Below are positions 1-9,181 of a stretch of DNA of 64,000 nt, piece by piece. This DNA comes from Thalassobaculum litoreum DSM 18839 (lineage in GTDB: Bacteria; Pseudomonadota; Alphaproteobacteria; Thalassobaculales; Thalassobaculaceae). Position numbers and translations under genes: made by a program. How positions within the stretch are numbered: position 1 is the first letter of the stretch; each line of letters opens with the position of its first letter. The stretch covers positions 1 to 64,000 of the forward strand of contig NZ_FNBW01000006.1 of assembly GCF_900102465.1 (NCBI RefSeq). The letters run 5' to 3'. Under the pieces are notes generated by a model, which was not told the DNA's origin, did no database searches, and worked only from the letters and a program-made list of their open reading frames with translations.

Positions 1-302
1 AGGTCTTGGTACCGACACTGCGGTCAGGCGACATCGTCGTGATGGATAACCTTCCGGCTCACAAGCCCGCCGCAGTCCGCGACGCGATTGAGCGGGCCGG
101 CGCCGAGCTCCGCTTCCTGCCGCCCTACAGCCCAGACTTCAACCCGATCGAATTGGCCTTCTCCAAGATCAAGGCGCTACTCAAAAAGGCCGCCGCCCGA
201 ACCCTACAAGACCTCTGGGACGCAATCGCTCAGGCCATCGATGCCGTCACGCCGGAAGAGGCCAGAAACTACTTCACCGCTACAGGGTACGATCATGAGT
301 GA
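1..302 (+). CDS. IS630-family transposase, C-terminal part (5' end outside window)
   Basis: The reading frame is open to the left window edge, so the start is not visible; about 99 codons remain. The fragment carries the end of a Tc1/mariner-like DDE domain: an Asp in [10 protein letters not shown] (second catalytic Asp region), the family-typical [12 protein letters not shown] stretch, and the last catalytic Glu in [13 protein letters not shown]630 transposases cut and paste at TA dinucleotides. The stop is followed ten bases later by GCTC-TA (312-317), which is taken here as the right end of the element. Family assignment is firm; whether the element is intact upstream cannot be seen. Confidence 0.85.
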   Translation, partial: VLVPTLRSGDIVVMDNLPAHKPAAVRDAIERAGAELRFLPPYSPDFNPIELAFSKIKALLKKAAARTLQDLWDAIAQAIDAVTPEEARNYFTATGYDHE

Positions 303-315
303 TCCGAAAACGCTC

Positions 316-430
316 TAGAGCGCGATCGGTTCAGATCGAACCGATCTGAACCGTGAACCGCCCTCTTACCCATTAAAGACAGAGAAAATTCACACGGGCA
401 GACGGTTCCATCTGATCATGGTTTGCGCTA
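316..430 (-). repeat. MITE-like repeat, copy 1 (115 bp)
   Basis: This is one of four related copies in the window (others at 49384, 54822 and 63040). Read on the minus strand it starts with the TAG stop of the serine hydrolase gene (430-428). It continues through a GTGTGAATTTTCTCTGTC block, a GAGGGCGGTTCACGG block and a 12-bp-arm hairpin (327-353), and ends at GCTC-TA. At 312-321 its end abuts the end of the IS630-type element as GCTC-TA-GAGC, with one TA shared by both. A non-autonomous IS630 derivative is inferred from these termini. Confidence 0.75.
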
Positions 431-1606
431 TCCGCGCAGGGCGTCGCGCACCGCGTCGGTGAACAGCCGAAGCTCGCCGTGGCGGTCCGGCACCGGGGCC
501 GGGACATGGGGGAGCTGCGGGAAGGCGGACAGTGTGACGATGGCCAGCCGCTCGGCCCGGTCAAGGAAGATCCGTTGGCCCGCGAATCCATGGGCTTGTG
601 CGCTGCCGTCCTCGCCGATCCACCAGCTGTAGCCGTAGCCCTTCAGGCGCGAACTGCGGATCGAGCCGAAATCCTGGTCCCGCGGCCCGAATAGGAAGGC
701 GGGCGACAGCGCCTCGTCGACCCAGCCCTCCGGCAGCACCCGCCGGCCGCCGATCACGCCGTCATCGAGCACGACCTGGGCGACCCTGCCGAAATCGCGC
801 AGCGCCATCCCGGCGCGGCTGCCGCCGATCTCGTTCCCGCCGGGCATGTCCAGGGTATAGAAGGCGTCGAACTCCATGCCCGCCGGCTTCCAGATCGTCT
901 GCGACAGATAGTCCGCGAGCGGGCCCCCGAGGGCCGCGACCAGAACCCGGCCGAGCAGATAGGTGTCGCCGGTGTTGTAGGCCCAACGTGTTCCTGGCGG
1001 GCAGGTCCGCCTGAGCCCGCGCAGCAGCGTGATCACCCCATCCGGCGTCCCTTCCGCCAGGCATCGGCTGTACCGGTTCACATCGGAGGCCGGATCGGCA
1101 TAGGCCTCGCTCCACGCCAGCCCGGATGACATGGTCAGGAGGTGACGCAAGGTCACGCCCTCGTATCCGCTTCCCCCGATGGCCGGCAGATAACGCTCGA
1201 CGGGGTCGTCCAGGCCCTCGATCACCCCGTCCCGGATGCAGGCTCCGACCAGCATTGCGGTGATCGACTTCACCGTCGACATAGTGCTCCAGCGGTCGTG
1301 GTCGCGCAGCCCGAGCCCGTACCGCTCCAGAACGATGCGCCCGGCCTTCAGCACGAGCAGGCCGGCCACGACGTTGTGATCCATGAAGGCGTCGATCCCG
1401 CGCTCGATCCCGCCGCTGACATAGCGCAAGTCCAGCTCGGGGCCGTAAGGCATGGCGCTTCCCGCCCCGCTCGCCGGTACCGTCCGCGAGTGGAACAGGC
1501 GGTCGACGATCCGATACCCGTAGGCCTGAAACTGCGGCGGCCAGTACAGGAACTCTGCCGCCGGCGGCAGATGCGGCCTGGGCCCGGCGGCCGGGTGATC
1601 CGTCAC
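428..1606 (-). CDS. Beta-lactamase-fold serine hydrolase (NylB/EstB-like)
   Basis: The protein has 392 residues and belongs to the beta-lactamase/penicillin-binding-like serine hydrolases, closest in motif style to 6-aminohexanoate-dimer hydrolase. The nucleophile motif is STVK at 110-113, inside the family stretch TMSTVKSITAMLVG. A Tyr-Asn pair lies at 210-211 (WAYNTGD), and HGFAG at 339-343 sits where the KTG/HxG motif is expected. No signal peptide is evident, so it is probably cytoplasmic and acts on amides or esters; the substrate cannot be deduced. Its TAG stop is the terminal sequence of the adjoining MITE. The 102-bp gap before parB contains an AT-rich inverted pair GTATAA/TTATAC that may be its promoter. 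Confidence 0.8.
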   Translation of the reverse strand: MTDHPAAGPRPHLPPAAEFLYWPPQFQAYGYRIVDRLFHSRTVPASGAGSAMPYGPELDLRYVSGGIERGIDAFMDHNVVAGLLVLKAGRIVLERYGLGLRDHDRWSTMSTVKSITAMLVGACIRDGVIEGLDDPVERYLPAIGGSGYEGVTLRHLLTMSSGLAWSEAYADPASDVNRYSRCLAEGTPDGVITLLRGLRRTCPPGTRWAYNTGDTYLLGRVLVAALGGPLADYLSQTIWKPAGMEFDAFYTLDMPGGNEIGGSRAGMALRDFGRVAQVVLDDGVIGGRRVLPEGWVDEALSPAFLFGPRDQDFGSIRSSRLKGYGYSWWIGEDGSAQAHGFAGQRIFLDRAERLAIVTLSAFPQLPHVPAPVPDRHGELRLFTDAVRDALRG

Positions 1607-1708
1607 GGCCGCGGTCCCACGGGGCCGGATCGGTCCGGTCGGGTATAACTAAATTGATTATACGTGGTATTTCGGACCGATAGGCTGGATCGATCTGGCA
1701 TCGATGGA

Positions 1709-2884
1709 TCAGGTCTTAGGGACGAGAGGGTCGTCCTCGTCGTCGTCGGCATCGAAATCCCAACTCGTGCCGCTCGAATCCTCCGCGTCGGAGTCACCCT
1801 CGATGTCCGCCTCCGGATCCGCATTGTCTGCTTCGACCGAGGTCCCGCCGTCCATAGACGGCGCCGGCGTCCGCGTCGGATCCACGGGACCCTTTAGATC
1901 GACTTCACCCGGCAGCGGCTCCGCCCAGTCGCCCCCACCCTCCCCGTCCGGGTCGGCATCGTCGCCGTCGTCGGCGGTGGCGACCGGTGCTTCGGAGCGC
2001 GTCGGATGCGCCGACAGACGCTCCACGATCAGGTCGAGCTGGTCGAGATCCTGGTAGCGCAGCGTGACACTACCGGACCCGTTATTGCTGTTATGACTGA
2101 TCGCTACCACAAGACCTGTGCGATCTGACAGGTCCTGTTCGAGGATCCGGGTATCCGCGTCCTTCTGCTTCGGCGCGGCGGGCGTCGGAGGCGGCGTCTT
2201 CTCGCGCTGCACCAGGCGCTCGGTATCGCGCACGTTCAGCTTCCGGGTCACCACTTCGCGCGCCAAAGCCGCCGGGTCCTCCGCCGACAGCAGCGCGCGG
2301 GCGTGGCCGGCGGTGAGCTGGCCGTCCTCGACGAGAACCCGGACCTCGTCCGGCAGGTTCAGCAGCCGCAGCGTATTGGCCACATGGCTGCGGCTCTTGC
2401 CGACGGCCCGGGCGATATCCTCCTGGGAATGACTGTATTCCTCGATCAGCCGGCGATAGCCCTCGGCCTCCTCCAGCGGCGTGAGGTCGCGGCGCTGGAC
2501 GTTCTCGACGATGGCGATCTCCATCGCCGTCTGGTCGTCGAACTCGCGGATGAGGACCGGGACCTCGTGCAGCTGGGCGAGCTGCGCGGCCCGCCAGCGG
2601 CGTTCGCCGGCGATGATCTGGTACTTGTCGCCGTCCGGCGCGCGGCGGACCAGGATCGGCTGGATCACCCCCTGCTCGCGTACGCTCTCCGCCAGCTCGC
2701 GCAGCTCCTCCTGGTCGAACCGCCGGCGCGGCTGGAACGGGCCGGGTGTGAGCTGCTCGACCGGGAGCGCCCGGGACTGACGCAGCCGCTCGAGCTGGAC
2801 CTGCTCGTCCTCGTCCTCGCCCAGCAGGGCGGACAGGCCGCGGCCCAGCTTGTTGCTGCGTCGTTTGCCGGTTTCTTCGCTCAT
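1709..2884 (-). CDS. parB: Chromosome-partitioning protein ParB (with long acidic tail)
   Basis: ParB is the CTP-dependent DNA clamp that loads at parS and directs origin segregation with ParA. The N-terminal CTPase motifs are visible: GERRWRAA at 93-100 and ENVQRRDL at 127-134. A helix-turn-helix lies at about 154-175 (EDIARAVGKSRSHVAN), and a C-terminal dimerisation segment ends near residue 292. Family members usually stop there at 280-300 residues. This one continues for 99 residues with 32 Asp/Glu, ending DADDDEDDPLVPKT. The ATG at 2884 is preceded by GAGGTGAG. It is the last gene of mnmG-rsmG-parA-parB, 58 bp after parA. Four parS sites lie within 8 kb. Confidence 0.96.
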   Translation of the reverse strand: MSEETGKRRSNKLGRGLSALLGEDEDEQVQLERLRQSRALPVEQLTPGPFQPRRRFDQEELRELAESVREQGVIQPILVRRAPDGDKYQIIAGERRWRAAQLAQLHEVPVLIREFDDQTAMEIAIVENVQRRDLTPLEEAEGYRRLIEEYSHSQEDIARAVGKSRSHVANTLRLLNLPDEVRVLVEDGQLTAGHARALLSAEDPAALAREVVTRKLNVRDTERLVQREKTPPPTPAAPKQKDADTRILEQDLSDRTGLVVAISHNSNNGSGSVTLRYQDLDQLDLIVERLSAHPTRSEAPVATADDGDDADPDGEGGGDWAEPLPGEVDLKGPVDPTRTPAPSMDGGTSVEADNADPEADIEGDSDAEDSSGTSWDFDADDDEDDPLVPKT

Positions 2885-2942
2885 CTCACCTCGGACGGGC
2901 TGGTCTGAGTGGCTGGTCTAGGTGGCTAGCTCGGGCGCGTCC

Positions 2943-3770
2943 TCAGGCGGCGAAGGCGTTCGCCGCCAGGGTGGATTCGCGGGTCAGGACCTCACGCGCC
3001 AGGGAGATATACGCCCTCGATCCGCTGCAGGCCATGTCGTAGACGATCACCGGCTTGCCGTAGGACGGCGCCTCGGAGACCCGGACGTTGCGCGGGATCA
3101 TGGTGCGGTAGACCACGTCGCCGAAATACTCACGCACATCGGCCGCCACCTGATCCGACAGGTTGTTGCGGCGATCGTACATGGTCAGCACCACGCCCTG
3201 GATCTCCAGGCCGGGGTTCAGCGCCTTGCGCACCCGCTCCACCGTGCGCACCAGCTGGGACAGACCCTCCAGTGCGTAGAACTCGCATTGCAGCGGCACC
3301 AGCACCGCGTCGGCGGCGACCAGCGCGTTCAGGGTCAGCAGGCCGAGGGACGGCGGACAGTCGATCAGGATGTAGTCGTAGGGCGAGGTCGCCGCGTGGC
3401 GCACCACCGCCTCGCGCAGGCGGAACTCGCGGTGGTCCATCTCGACCAGCTCGATCTCCGCGCCCGACAGGTCGCTGGAGGCCGGCACCACTTCCAGCCC
3501 CGGCACCGGCGTCTCGATCGCCGCCTCGGCGATCGTCGCCTCGCCGATCAGCACGGCGTAGGAATCCGCGTCGCGACCCTTGCGCGGCACGCCGAACCCG
3601 GTGGATGCGTTACCCTGTGGATCCAGGTCGATGACCAGGACCTTCTTCTTGCAGGCCGCCATGGCCGTGGCCAGGTTCACCGCCGTCGTCGTCTTTCCGA
3701 CGCCACCCTTCTGGTTCACGATCGCCAGAATGCGCGGTGCCACTACCTGGTTGGTCTGTCCGTCAAGCAC
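2943..3770 (-). CDS. parA: Chromosome-partitioning ATPase ParA
   Basis: ParA/Soj is a deviant Walker-A ATPase that binds DNA non-specifically and moves ParB-parS complexes. At 275 residues it has the usual chromosomal ParA length. The deviant Walker A KGGVGKTT is at 21-28, switch I IDLDPQGNAS at 47-56, and the Walker B segment ILIDCPPSLG lies near 130-140. The start is GTG at 3770, inside the last codons of rsmG (8-nt overlap), with a strong AGGAGGTGA Shine-Dalgarno. This indicates translational coupling with rsmG and strong expression. Confidence 0.97.
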   Translation of the reverse strand: MLDGQTNQVVAPRILAIVNQKGGVGKTTTAVNLATAMAACKKKVLVIDLDPQGNASTGFGVPRKGRDADSYAVLIGEATIAEAAIETPVPGLEVVPASSDLSGAEIELVEMDHREFRLREAVVRHAATSPYDYILIDCPPSLGLLTLNALVAADAVLVPLQCEFYALEGLSQLVRTVERVRKALNPGLEIQGVVLTMYDRRNNLSDQVAADVREYFGDVVYRTMIPRNVRVSEAPSYGKPVIVYDMACSGSRAYISLAREVLTRESTLAANAFAA

Positions 3771-4368
3771 GGCTCACCTCCTCCAGCCTCAGCACGACCC
3801 CCCGGGAGTCAGAAATGCTGGGAGCCTTGGTGACAGCCATTTTCCAGGTGTTTTGCGCGGTAGTCAACTCGGCGTCAACCTGCTCTCCCTTGAGGAAGAG
3901 AAATACCGCTTTCTCATCGGCATATGGCGCGGCGTAGCGCAGCAGCTTATGGACCGGCGCGAGGGCCCTCGCGGTGATAATACCGGCGCGAATCGGACGT
4001 AGTGATTCGATTCGACAGGCTTCCAGGGTCGGTTTCACCCCGGTCATGCGGGCCACCTCCTGTAGGAAGGCGACCTTGCGGCGGTCGGATTCGACCATGG
4101 TGACATCGTCGCGCCCGAGAATCGAAAGCACCAGACCGGGAAACCCCGCCCCCGACCCGAAGTCCAGAACCGGCCCCGGCAGATCTTTCATGTGAGACAG
4201 GAGCTGCGCCGAATCGAGGAAATGGCGCGACCAGAGGTCCGGAAGGGTCGCCGGCGCCACCAGATTGATCCGCGCCTGCCACTTCTGGAGCAGCTCGGCA
4301 TAGGCTTCCAGGGCCCGGCGCTGGGCGTCGGTCAGGGAAAGCCGCTGTTGAAGCTCGCTTGGGGTCAC
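3763..4368 (-). CDS. rsmG: 16S rRNA m7G527 methyltransferase RsmG (GidB)
   Basis: RsmG methylates N7 of G527 in 16S rRNA using S-adenosylmethionine. The protein has 201 residues. The SAM-binding loop [10 protein letters not shown] is at 69-78, followed by [11 protein letters not shown]. The reading frame stays open upstream, but the GTG at 4368 overlaps the mnmG TGA as GTGA and gives the normal family N-terminus, so it is chosen. The gene lies between mnmG and parA, the classical gidA-gidB-soj order near bacterial origins. Confidence 0.95.
   Translation of the reverse strand: MTPSELQQRLSLTDAQRRALEAYAELLQKWQARINLVAPATLPDLWSRHFLDSAQLLSHMKDLPGPVLDFGSGAGFPGLVLSILGRDDVTMVESDRRKVAFLQEVARMTGVKPTLEACRIESLRPIRAGIITARALAPVHKLLRYAAPYADEKAVFLFLKGEQVDAELTTAQNTWKMAVTKAPSISDSRGVVLRLEEVSRA
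3774..3782 (-). promoter_or_regulatory. Strong ribosome binding site deciding the parA GTG start
   Basis: The minus-strand sequence AGGAGGTGA lies three bases before the GTG at 3770-3768 and inside the 3' end of rsmG. It supports that GTG as the true start rather than a later codon. Confidence 0.75.
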
Positions 4369-6233
4369 GCCGCTGTCTTTTTGTCCGTCTTTTTCACGTG
4401 ACGCAGCAGAGCGACCGTCGCCGCCGGCGTCATTCCGGGCAGACGGCTCGCCTGCCCGAGCGTCCGCGGCCGCTCGCGCTTCAGAAGCGTGCGGATTTCC
4501 GTCGAGAGCGAGCCGATCGCATCCGGATTCAGGTCCTCCGGCAGCTCCAACCCCTCGTCCCGGCGATAGGCGCGGATATCCGCGTCCTGCCGATCCAGAT
4601 ATCCGGCGTATTTCGCTTCGGTGGCGATCTGCTCGACGACGGTTTCGGGGATTCCGTCGAGCGACTCCGGCCACACGGCCACCAATCTGTTCCACGTGAC
4701 GTCCGGATAGGACAGGAGATCGAGGGCGGAGCGGCGTTTGCCGTCCTGATTTACTGTGAACCCCAGTCTGGCCAGCACCTGGGGCGAGCCGCCGAGGGTC
4801 TCCAGTGTTTCACGTGAAACACGCATGAGGGTCTGGCGCGCCTCGAAAGCCTCTAGCCGGACCGATCCGACCAGGCCGACACGCTGCCCCATCGGGGTCA
4901 GGCGCAGATCGGCGTTATCGGCGCGCAGCCGCAGCCGATACTCGGCCCGGGAGGTGAACATACGGTAGGGCTCGGGTGCGCCACGGGACACAAGATCATC
5001 GATCATGACCCCAATATACCCGTCTGCCCTGTCTATATATAGTGAGTCATCCGACCCACTCGCTACCAGGGTAGCGTTGGTAGCAGCGACCAGACCCTGG
5101 GCGGCGGCCTCCTCGTATCCGGTCGTGCCGTTGATCTGGCCGGCCAGATACAGGCCCGGCAGCGCCCTCACCTCGAGGTTTCGGGACAGCGACCGCGGGT
5201 CCACGTAGTCGTATTCGATGGCATAGCCGTATTGCAGAATCCGCGCCCGCTCCAGTCCGGGGATGGAGGCGACCATCTGGTCCTGCACATCCCGGGGCAT
5301 CGAGGTCGAGATTCCGTTCGGATAGACCGTCGGATCGTCCAGGCCCTCGGGCTCCAGGAAGATCTGATGCGCCTCCTTGTCGGCGAAGCGGACGATCTTG
5401 TCCTCGATCGACGGGCAATAGCGCGGACCGGAGCTGCCGATCTGGCCGCTATACATCGGCGCCCGGTCCAGATCGGCCCGGATCGCGGCGTGGGTCGCGG
5501 CGGTCGTATAGGTGATGTGGCAGGGCACCTGCGGCACCGTGATCCGCTCGGTCAGGGTCGAGAACGGCTCCGGCGGATCGTCGCCGGGCTGAACCTCCAG
5601 AGCGTCCCAGTCGATGGTGGTCCCGTCGAGGCGCGGCGGCGTGCCGGTCTTCAGCCGGCCGAGGGGCAGACCCAGCCGCTCCAGCGTGAGCGCAAGCCCG
5701 ACCGCCGGCGCGTCGCCGACCCGACCGGCCGGCCGCCGCTCCTCCCCGAGATGGATCTCGCCCCGCAGGAACGTGCCGGTGGTCAGCACCACGGCGGCGG
5801 CGGTCAGCGTGCGGCCATCGGCCAGGACGACCCCCCGGCAGCGCCCGTCGGTGACGATCAGATCCTCGACTCCGGCCTCGACGATGGAGAGCGTTTGGAA
5901 CTCCGCCAGGATATCCTGGATGGCCGCGCGATAGAGCGTCCGGTCGGCCTGGGCTCGCGGCCCACGGACCGCCGGCCCCTTCGACCGGTTCAGCATGCGG
6001 AACTGGATTCCGGACCGGTCGATCCCCCGCCCCATGATCCCGTCCAGGGCGTCGATCTCGCGCACCAGATGGCCCTTGCCGAGCCCGCCGATCGCCGGGT
6101 TGCAGGACATCACCCCGATGGTGTCGCGCCGATGGGTCACCAGGGCCGTGCGCGCGCCCATTCGGGCCGCGGCCGCCGCCGCTTCCGCGCCGGCATGGCC
6201 CCCACCCACCACGATGATGTCAAAGGCGTTCAT
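4365..6233 (-). CDS. mnmG: tRNA U34 carboxymethylaminomethyl-modifying enzyme MnmG (GidA)
   Basis: MnmG, with MnmE, installs the cmnm5 group on wobble uridine 34 of several tRNAs, using FAD, NADH, glycine and methylene-THF. The protein has 622 residues, the standard length. The FAD-binding loop GGGHAG is at 10-15 and the conserved CNPAIGG at 45-51. A second conserved Cys lies in [11 protein letters not shown]. The ATG at 6233 is the first start that gives the conserved N-terminus [16 protein letters not shown] perfect parS (4806-4821) is embedded in the coding sequence and is read as the peptide VSRET. Confidence 0.97.
   Translation of the reverse strand: MNAFDIIVVGGGHAGAEAAAAAARMGARTALVTHRRDTIGVMSCNPAIGGLGKGHLVREIDALDGIMGRGIDRSGIQFRMLNRSKGPAVRGPRAQADRTLYRAAIQDILAEFQTLSIVEAGVEDLIVTDGRCRGVVLADGRTLTAAAVVLTTGTFLRGEIHLGEERRPAGRVGDAPAVGLALTLERLGLPLGRLKTGTPPRLDGTTIDWDALEVQPGDDPPEPFSTLTERITVPQVPCHITYTTAATHAAIRADLDRAPMYSGQIGSSGPRYCPSIEDKIVRFADKEAHQIFLEPEGLDDPTVYPNGISTSMPRDVQDQMVASIPGLERARILQYGYAIEYDYVDPRSLSRNLEVRALPGLYLAGQINGTTGYEEAAAQGLVAATNATLVASGSDDSLYIDRADGYIGVMIDDLVSRGAPEPYRMFTSRAEYRLRLRADNADLRLTPMGQRVGLVGSVRLEAFEARQTLMRVSRETLETLGGSPQVLARLGFTVNQDGKRRSALDLLSYPDVTWNRLVAVWPESLDGIPETVVEQIATEAKYAGYLDRQDADIRAYRRDEGLELPEDLNPDAIGSLSTEIRTLLKRERPRTLGQASRLPGMTPAATVALLRHVKKTDKKTAA
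4806..4821. other. parS site 1 (perfect)
   Basis: TGTTTCACGTGAAACA is identical to the 16-bp consensus parS palindrome bound by ParB. It lies inside mnmG, 1.9 kb from parB. Confidence 0.92.
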
Positions 6234-6299
6234 GGGTCTGAGATACGCAGCCCCAGCCGCCCTGTCAAAGCCCGCGCGCGATTCCGGAGTCTCCGGCGC

Positions 6300-6315
6300 C
6301 GTTTCACGTGAAACG
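6300..6315. other. parS site 2
   Basis: CGTTTCACGTGAAACG contains the complete 14-bp core GTTTCACGTGAAAC (6301-6314); only the outer bases differ from consensus, and they remain complementary to each other. It lies in the short gap between mnmE and mnmG. Confidence 0.88.
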
Positions 6316-6330
6316 ACCGCCCTCCCTCCG

Positions 6331-7662
6331 CTATTTGCCGAGGCAGAATTCCCCGAAGATCCGGTCGAGCAGCTCTTCCACGTCCACCCGCCCCAGGATT
6401 CGGCCCAGCGCCGCGGTGGCGATGCGCAGATCCTCCGCCGCGATCTCCAGCGGCGCACCGGTTTCCAGCGCCTCCAGGCATCGCCCGACCGCCGCCCGCG
6501 CCGCACCGACCGCATCGCGATGGCGCGCCCGGGTCAGGGCCACGGACCCGACCCGGTCCATGCGGTCGGCCATCGCCGTGCCCAACGCCGTCAGAAATTC
6601 CTCGGTCCCCGCCCCGGTCCGGGTCGACAGACCGATCCAGGGCGCCGGAGCCGGCCCCTCCACCAGATCGATCTTCGTCGCGATGGCCAGCGCCGACTCC
6701 TGGACCAGGTACGGTCGCATCGCATCGCGCCCGGCCTCACCGTCCGAGGCATCGGCAAGGACAAGCGTCAGATCCGCCGCCTCGGCCCGCGCCAGGGCCC
6801 GCCGCACCCCTTCCGCCTCAATCTCGTCGGGGGTTTCGCGCAGCCCGGCGGTGTCCGCTACCGTGGCCGCATACCCGTTGATATCGAGGTGAACCTCGAG
6901 CACGTCGCGGGTCGTGCCCGCGGTGGCGCTCACGATGGCAACATCACGTTTCGCCAACCAGTTAAGCAGGGAGGACTTGCCCGCATTCGGCACTCCCACG
7001 ATGGCGATCCGCAGCCCCTCGCGCACCAGCTCGGCCCGACTACCTTCGGCCAGGGCCGCGGCCATGGCGGCGTCGAGCGAGGACAGCCCGGCGCGGATCT
7101 CCGTTTGCAGGGAGTCCGGCAGATCCTCGTCCGGAAAATCGATGAACGCCTCCAGCCGCGCCATCGCGGTGACCAGGATCTCGCGCCAGCCGTCGAGCGC
7201 GGCCGCCAGTCCACCCGTCGCCTGGCGCACGGCCTGGCGGCGCTGGGCGTCGGTCTCCGCATCGACCAGATCGAGGATCCCTTCCGCCCGTGTCAGGTCG
7301 ATCCGGTCGTTGAGAAAGGCCCGACGGGTGAATTCGCCGGGATCGGCGATGCGCAGACCCGGCAGCGTGGCGAGCCGGTCGCAGACCGCGGCGACCACCG
7401 CCCGGCCGCCATGCAGATGCAGCTCGACCAGATCCTCGCCGGTGGCGCTGGCCGGGCCGGGAAAGGCCGCCACCATCGCCTCGTCCAGCACCTCCTCCCT
7501 GCTGGAGTCCCGCAGGACTCGCAACGACAGGCGCCGCGCCGGCGGGACGTCGCCGGTAAGCGTGCGCAACGCCTCCAGCGCCCGCGGACCGGAGATCCGC
7601 ACGACCGCCAGGGCCGCCCTTCCCGGTGCCGTCGCCGGCGCGAAGATGGTATCCTGCTCCAC
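6331..7662 (-). CDS. mnmE: tRNA-modification GTPase MnmE (TrmE)
   Basis: MnmE is the potassium-activated GTPase partner of MnmG in wobble-uridine modification. The protein has 443 residues. The N-terminal folate-binding domain includes the family signature [23 protein letters not shown]1 GVPNAGKSS is at 223-231, G2 TTRD at 250-253, G3 DTAG at 270-273, and the fourth motif reads TKID at 329-332 instead of NKxD. The C-terminal functional Cys is kept as CLGK (usually CIGK). The start is GTG at 7662. It lies 97 bp upstream of mnmG, with parS site 2 between the two. Confidence 0.96.
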   Translation of the reverse strand: MEQDTIFAPATAPGRAALAVVRISGPRALEALRTLTGDVPPARRLSLRVLRDSSREEVLDEAMVAAFPGPASATGEDLVELHLHGGRAVVAAVCDRLATLPGLRIADPGEFTRRAFLNDRIDLTRAEGILDLVDAETDAQRRQAVRQATGGLAAALDGWREILVTAMARLEAFIDFPDEDLPDSLQTEIRAGLSSLDAAMAAALAEGSRAELVREGLRIAIVGVPNAGKSSLLNWLAKRDVAIVSATAGTTRDVLEVHLDINGYAATVADTAGLRETPDEIEAEGVRRALARAEAADLTLVLADASDGEAGRDAMRPYLVQESALAIATKIDLVEGPAPAPWIGLSTRTGAGTEEFLTALGTAMADRMDRVGSVALTRARHRDAVGAARAAVGRCLEALETGAPLEIAAEDLRIATAALGRILGRVDVEELLDRIFGEFCLGK

Positions 7663-7736
7663 CGTGTCCGCCTCGTGCTGTCGATATATTGTCGATACGC
7701 CGCTGATCCTGCGCCCGTCTTATCAGGCCGTCCGCC

Positions 7737-8228
7737 ATGCCCGCCAGCGAACTCGATACCCCGGTTGGCCGTCTGCGCGCCGTCAGCGACGGCGAGGCCC
7801 TCGTGCGCGTCACCTGGGTTCCGGCGGGCATGACCCCTACAAGCACGACCGCTGTCGATGAGGAAGAGTGCGACGCTGTTTCACGTGAAACCGTGCGCCA
7901 GCTCGACGCCTATTTCCACCAGGGACTCACCGTATTCGATCTGCCGATCCGGTTCCGTGGCGGCTCGGCCTTCGAATACAGCGTCTGGGAAGCCATGCGC
8001 TCCATCCCCTATGGCGAGACCTGGACCTACGGCGATCTGGCAGCGCGGGTCGGCGGTGTGGCCCGCGCGGTCGGCGGCGCCTGCGGCCGCAATCCGATCC
8101 CCGTGGTCGTTCCCTGCCATCGCGTCGTCGGGTCCAGCGGCAAGCTCGTCGGCTTCTCCGGCGGCGAGGGCGTGGAGAGCAAGCGCCAGCTTCTGGATCT
8201 GGAGCGCGGACAGACATCGCTGTTCTGA
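7737..8228 (+). CDS. ogt: Methylated-DNA–[protein]-cysteine S-methyltransferase (Ogt-type)
   Basis: This suicide enzyme moves methyl groups from O6-methylguanine or O4-methylthymine to its own Cys. It has 163 residues. The active-site motif PCHRV is at 126-130 with acceptor Cys127. The DNA-binding part before it, SAFEYSVWEAMRSIPYGETW, is typical. The ATG at 7737 diverges from mnmE across 74 bp. A near-perfect parS (7877-7892) lies in the N-terminal half and encodes VSRET, so the segment around residues 46-52 probably reflects parS as much as enzyme function. The symbol is by family; Ada-C-type names are equally possible. Confidence 0.92.
   Translation: MPASELDTPVGRLRAVSDGEALVRVTWVPAGMTPTSTTAVDEEECDAVSRETVRQLDAYFHQGLTVFDLPIRFRGGSAFEYSVWEAMRSIPYGETWTYGDLAARVGGVARAVGGACGRNPIPVVVPCHRVVGSSGKLVGFSGGEGVESKRQLLDLERGQTSLF
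7877..7892. other. parS site 3
   Basis: TGTTTCACGTGAAACC matches 15 of 16 consensus positions; only the last base differs. It lies inside the ogt coding sequence. Confidence 0.88.
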
Positions 8229-8361
8229 GGCGCGGCTTGAGCGCACCCTTCCGAAGCCCCTCCTCGGCGTGTCGGTTCCGACGCGTTGTTTCCATATGGC
8301 CGGCTTTGCTACGGTCGCGTCCAACGACGCCTGAACCCACAGCGAGTCAGAGGGGAGTCCC

Positions 8362-9057
8362 ATGTCCACCGTTACCGTCACCGCCGCCGACGGCGGCAGT
8401 TTCAGCGCCTATGTCGCCAAGCCCTCAGCCACGCCGACCGCGGCCGTGGTCGTCATTCAGGAGATCTTCGGCGTGAATCAGGTGATGCGCGACCTGACCG
8501 ACGCCTATGCCGCCCAGGGATATCTGGCGATCTGCCCGGACCTCTTCTGGCGCATCGAACCGGGGATCGACATCACCGACAAGACCGAGGCGGAGTGGCA
8601 GAAGGCATTCGACCTGTTCGGCAAGTTCGACGTCGATCTCGGCGTGAAGGACCTGATCGCCACCCTCGACCATGTGCGCGGCATGGACGGCTGCAACGGC
8701 AAGGCCGGCTCGGTCGGCTACTGCCTGGGCGGCAAGCTGGCCTATCTGATGGCCACCCGCTCCGATGCCGATGCGAATGTCAGCTTCTACGGCGTCGGGC
8801 TCGACGAGCTCATCGGCGAGGCCGACAGGATCAGCCGGCCCTATCTCTGCCATGTGGCCGAGAAGGACGGCTTCGTGCCGCCGGAGGCCCAGGCCCAGTT
8901 CGTCCCGGTGCTCGAGGCCAACAGCAAGGCCACCGTGCATGTCTACGCGGGCCAGGACCACGCCTTCGCCCGGGTCGGCGGCCAGCATTACGACAAGGCA
9001 TCCGCCGATCTGGCGAACCGCCGCACGACGGAGTTCTTCAGGACCCATCTGGCCTGA
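8362..9057 (+). CDS. Dienelactone hydrolase family protein
   Basis: An alpha/beta-hydrolase of 231 residues with the carboxymethylenebutenolidase-type triad: Cys121 in GYCLGG, Asp169 in EKDGFVPP and His200 in GQDHAFAR. The conserved Glu34 (IQEIFGVN) that gates the Cys in dienelactone hydrolase is also present. No aromatic-degradation genes lie nearby, so the true substrate is open. The ATG at 8362 follows GAGGGGAG. It is apparently a single-gene unit; the gap after it holds GC-rich hairpins (for example CCGTGCC/GGCACGG near 9080) that could end the transcript. Confidence 0.88.
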   Translation: MSTVTVTAADGGSFSAYVAKPSATPTAAVVVIQEIFGVNQVMRDLTDAYAAQGYLAICPDLFWRIEPGIDITDKTEAEWQKAFDLFGKFDVDLGVKDLIATLDHVRGMDGCNGKAGSVGYCLGGKLAYLMATRSDADANVSFYGVGLDELIGEADRISRPYLCHVAEKDGFVPPEAQAQFVPVLEANSKATVHVYAGQDHAFARVGGQHYDKASADLANRRTTEFFRTHLA

Positions 9058-9181
9058 GCCTTCTCACGCAAAGAATTTCCGTGCCGCCAGGCACGGCACT
9101 GCTGCCCGCGACGACGGTTCACGTCGCGCGGGTCCTGGCGTAGCCAAGCGAAGCTAGAACAGGGAACAGGGAGGACATCCC

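Noticed and set aside
4390-4405. parS-like TTTTTCACGTGACGCA at the mnmG 3' end
   Set aside because: Only 13 of 16 positions match and the right half is broken; not counted as parS.
9075-9145. GC-rich hairpins between the dienelactone hydrolase and qor genes as a terminator
   Set aside because: No T-run follows; stems of this size are common in GC-rich gaps.
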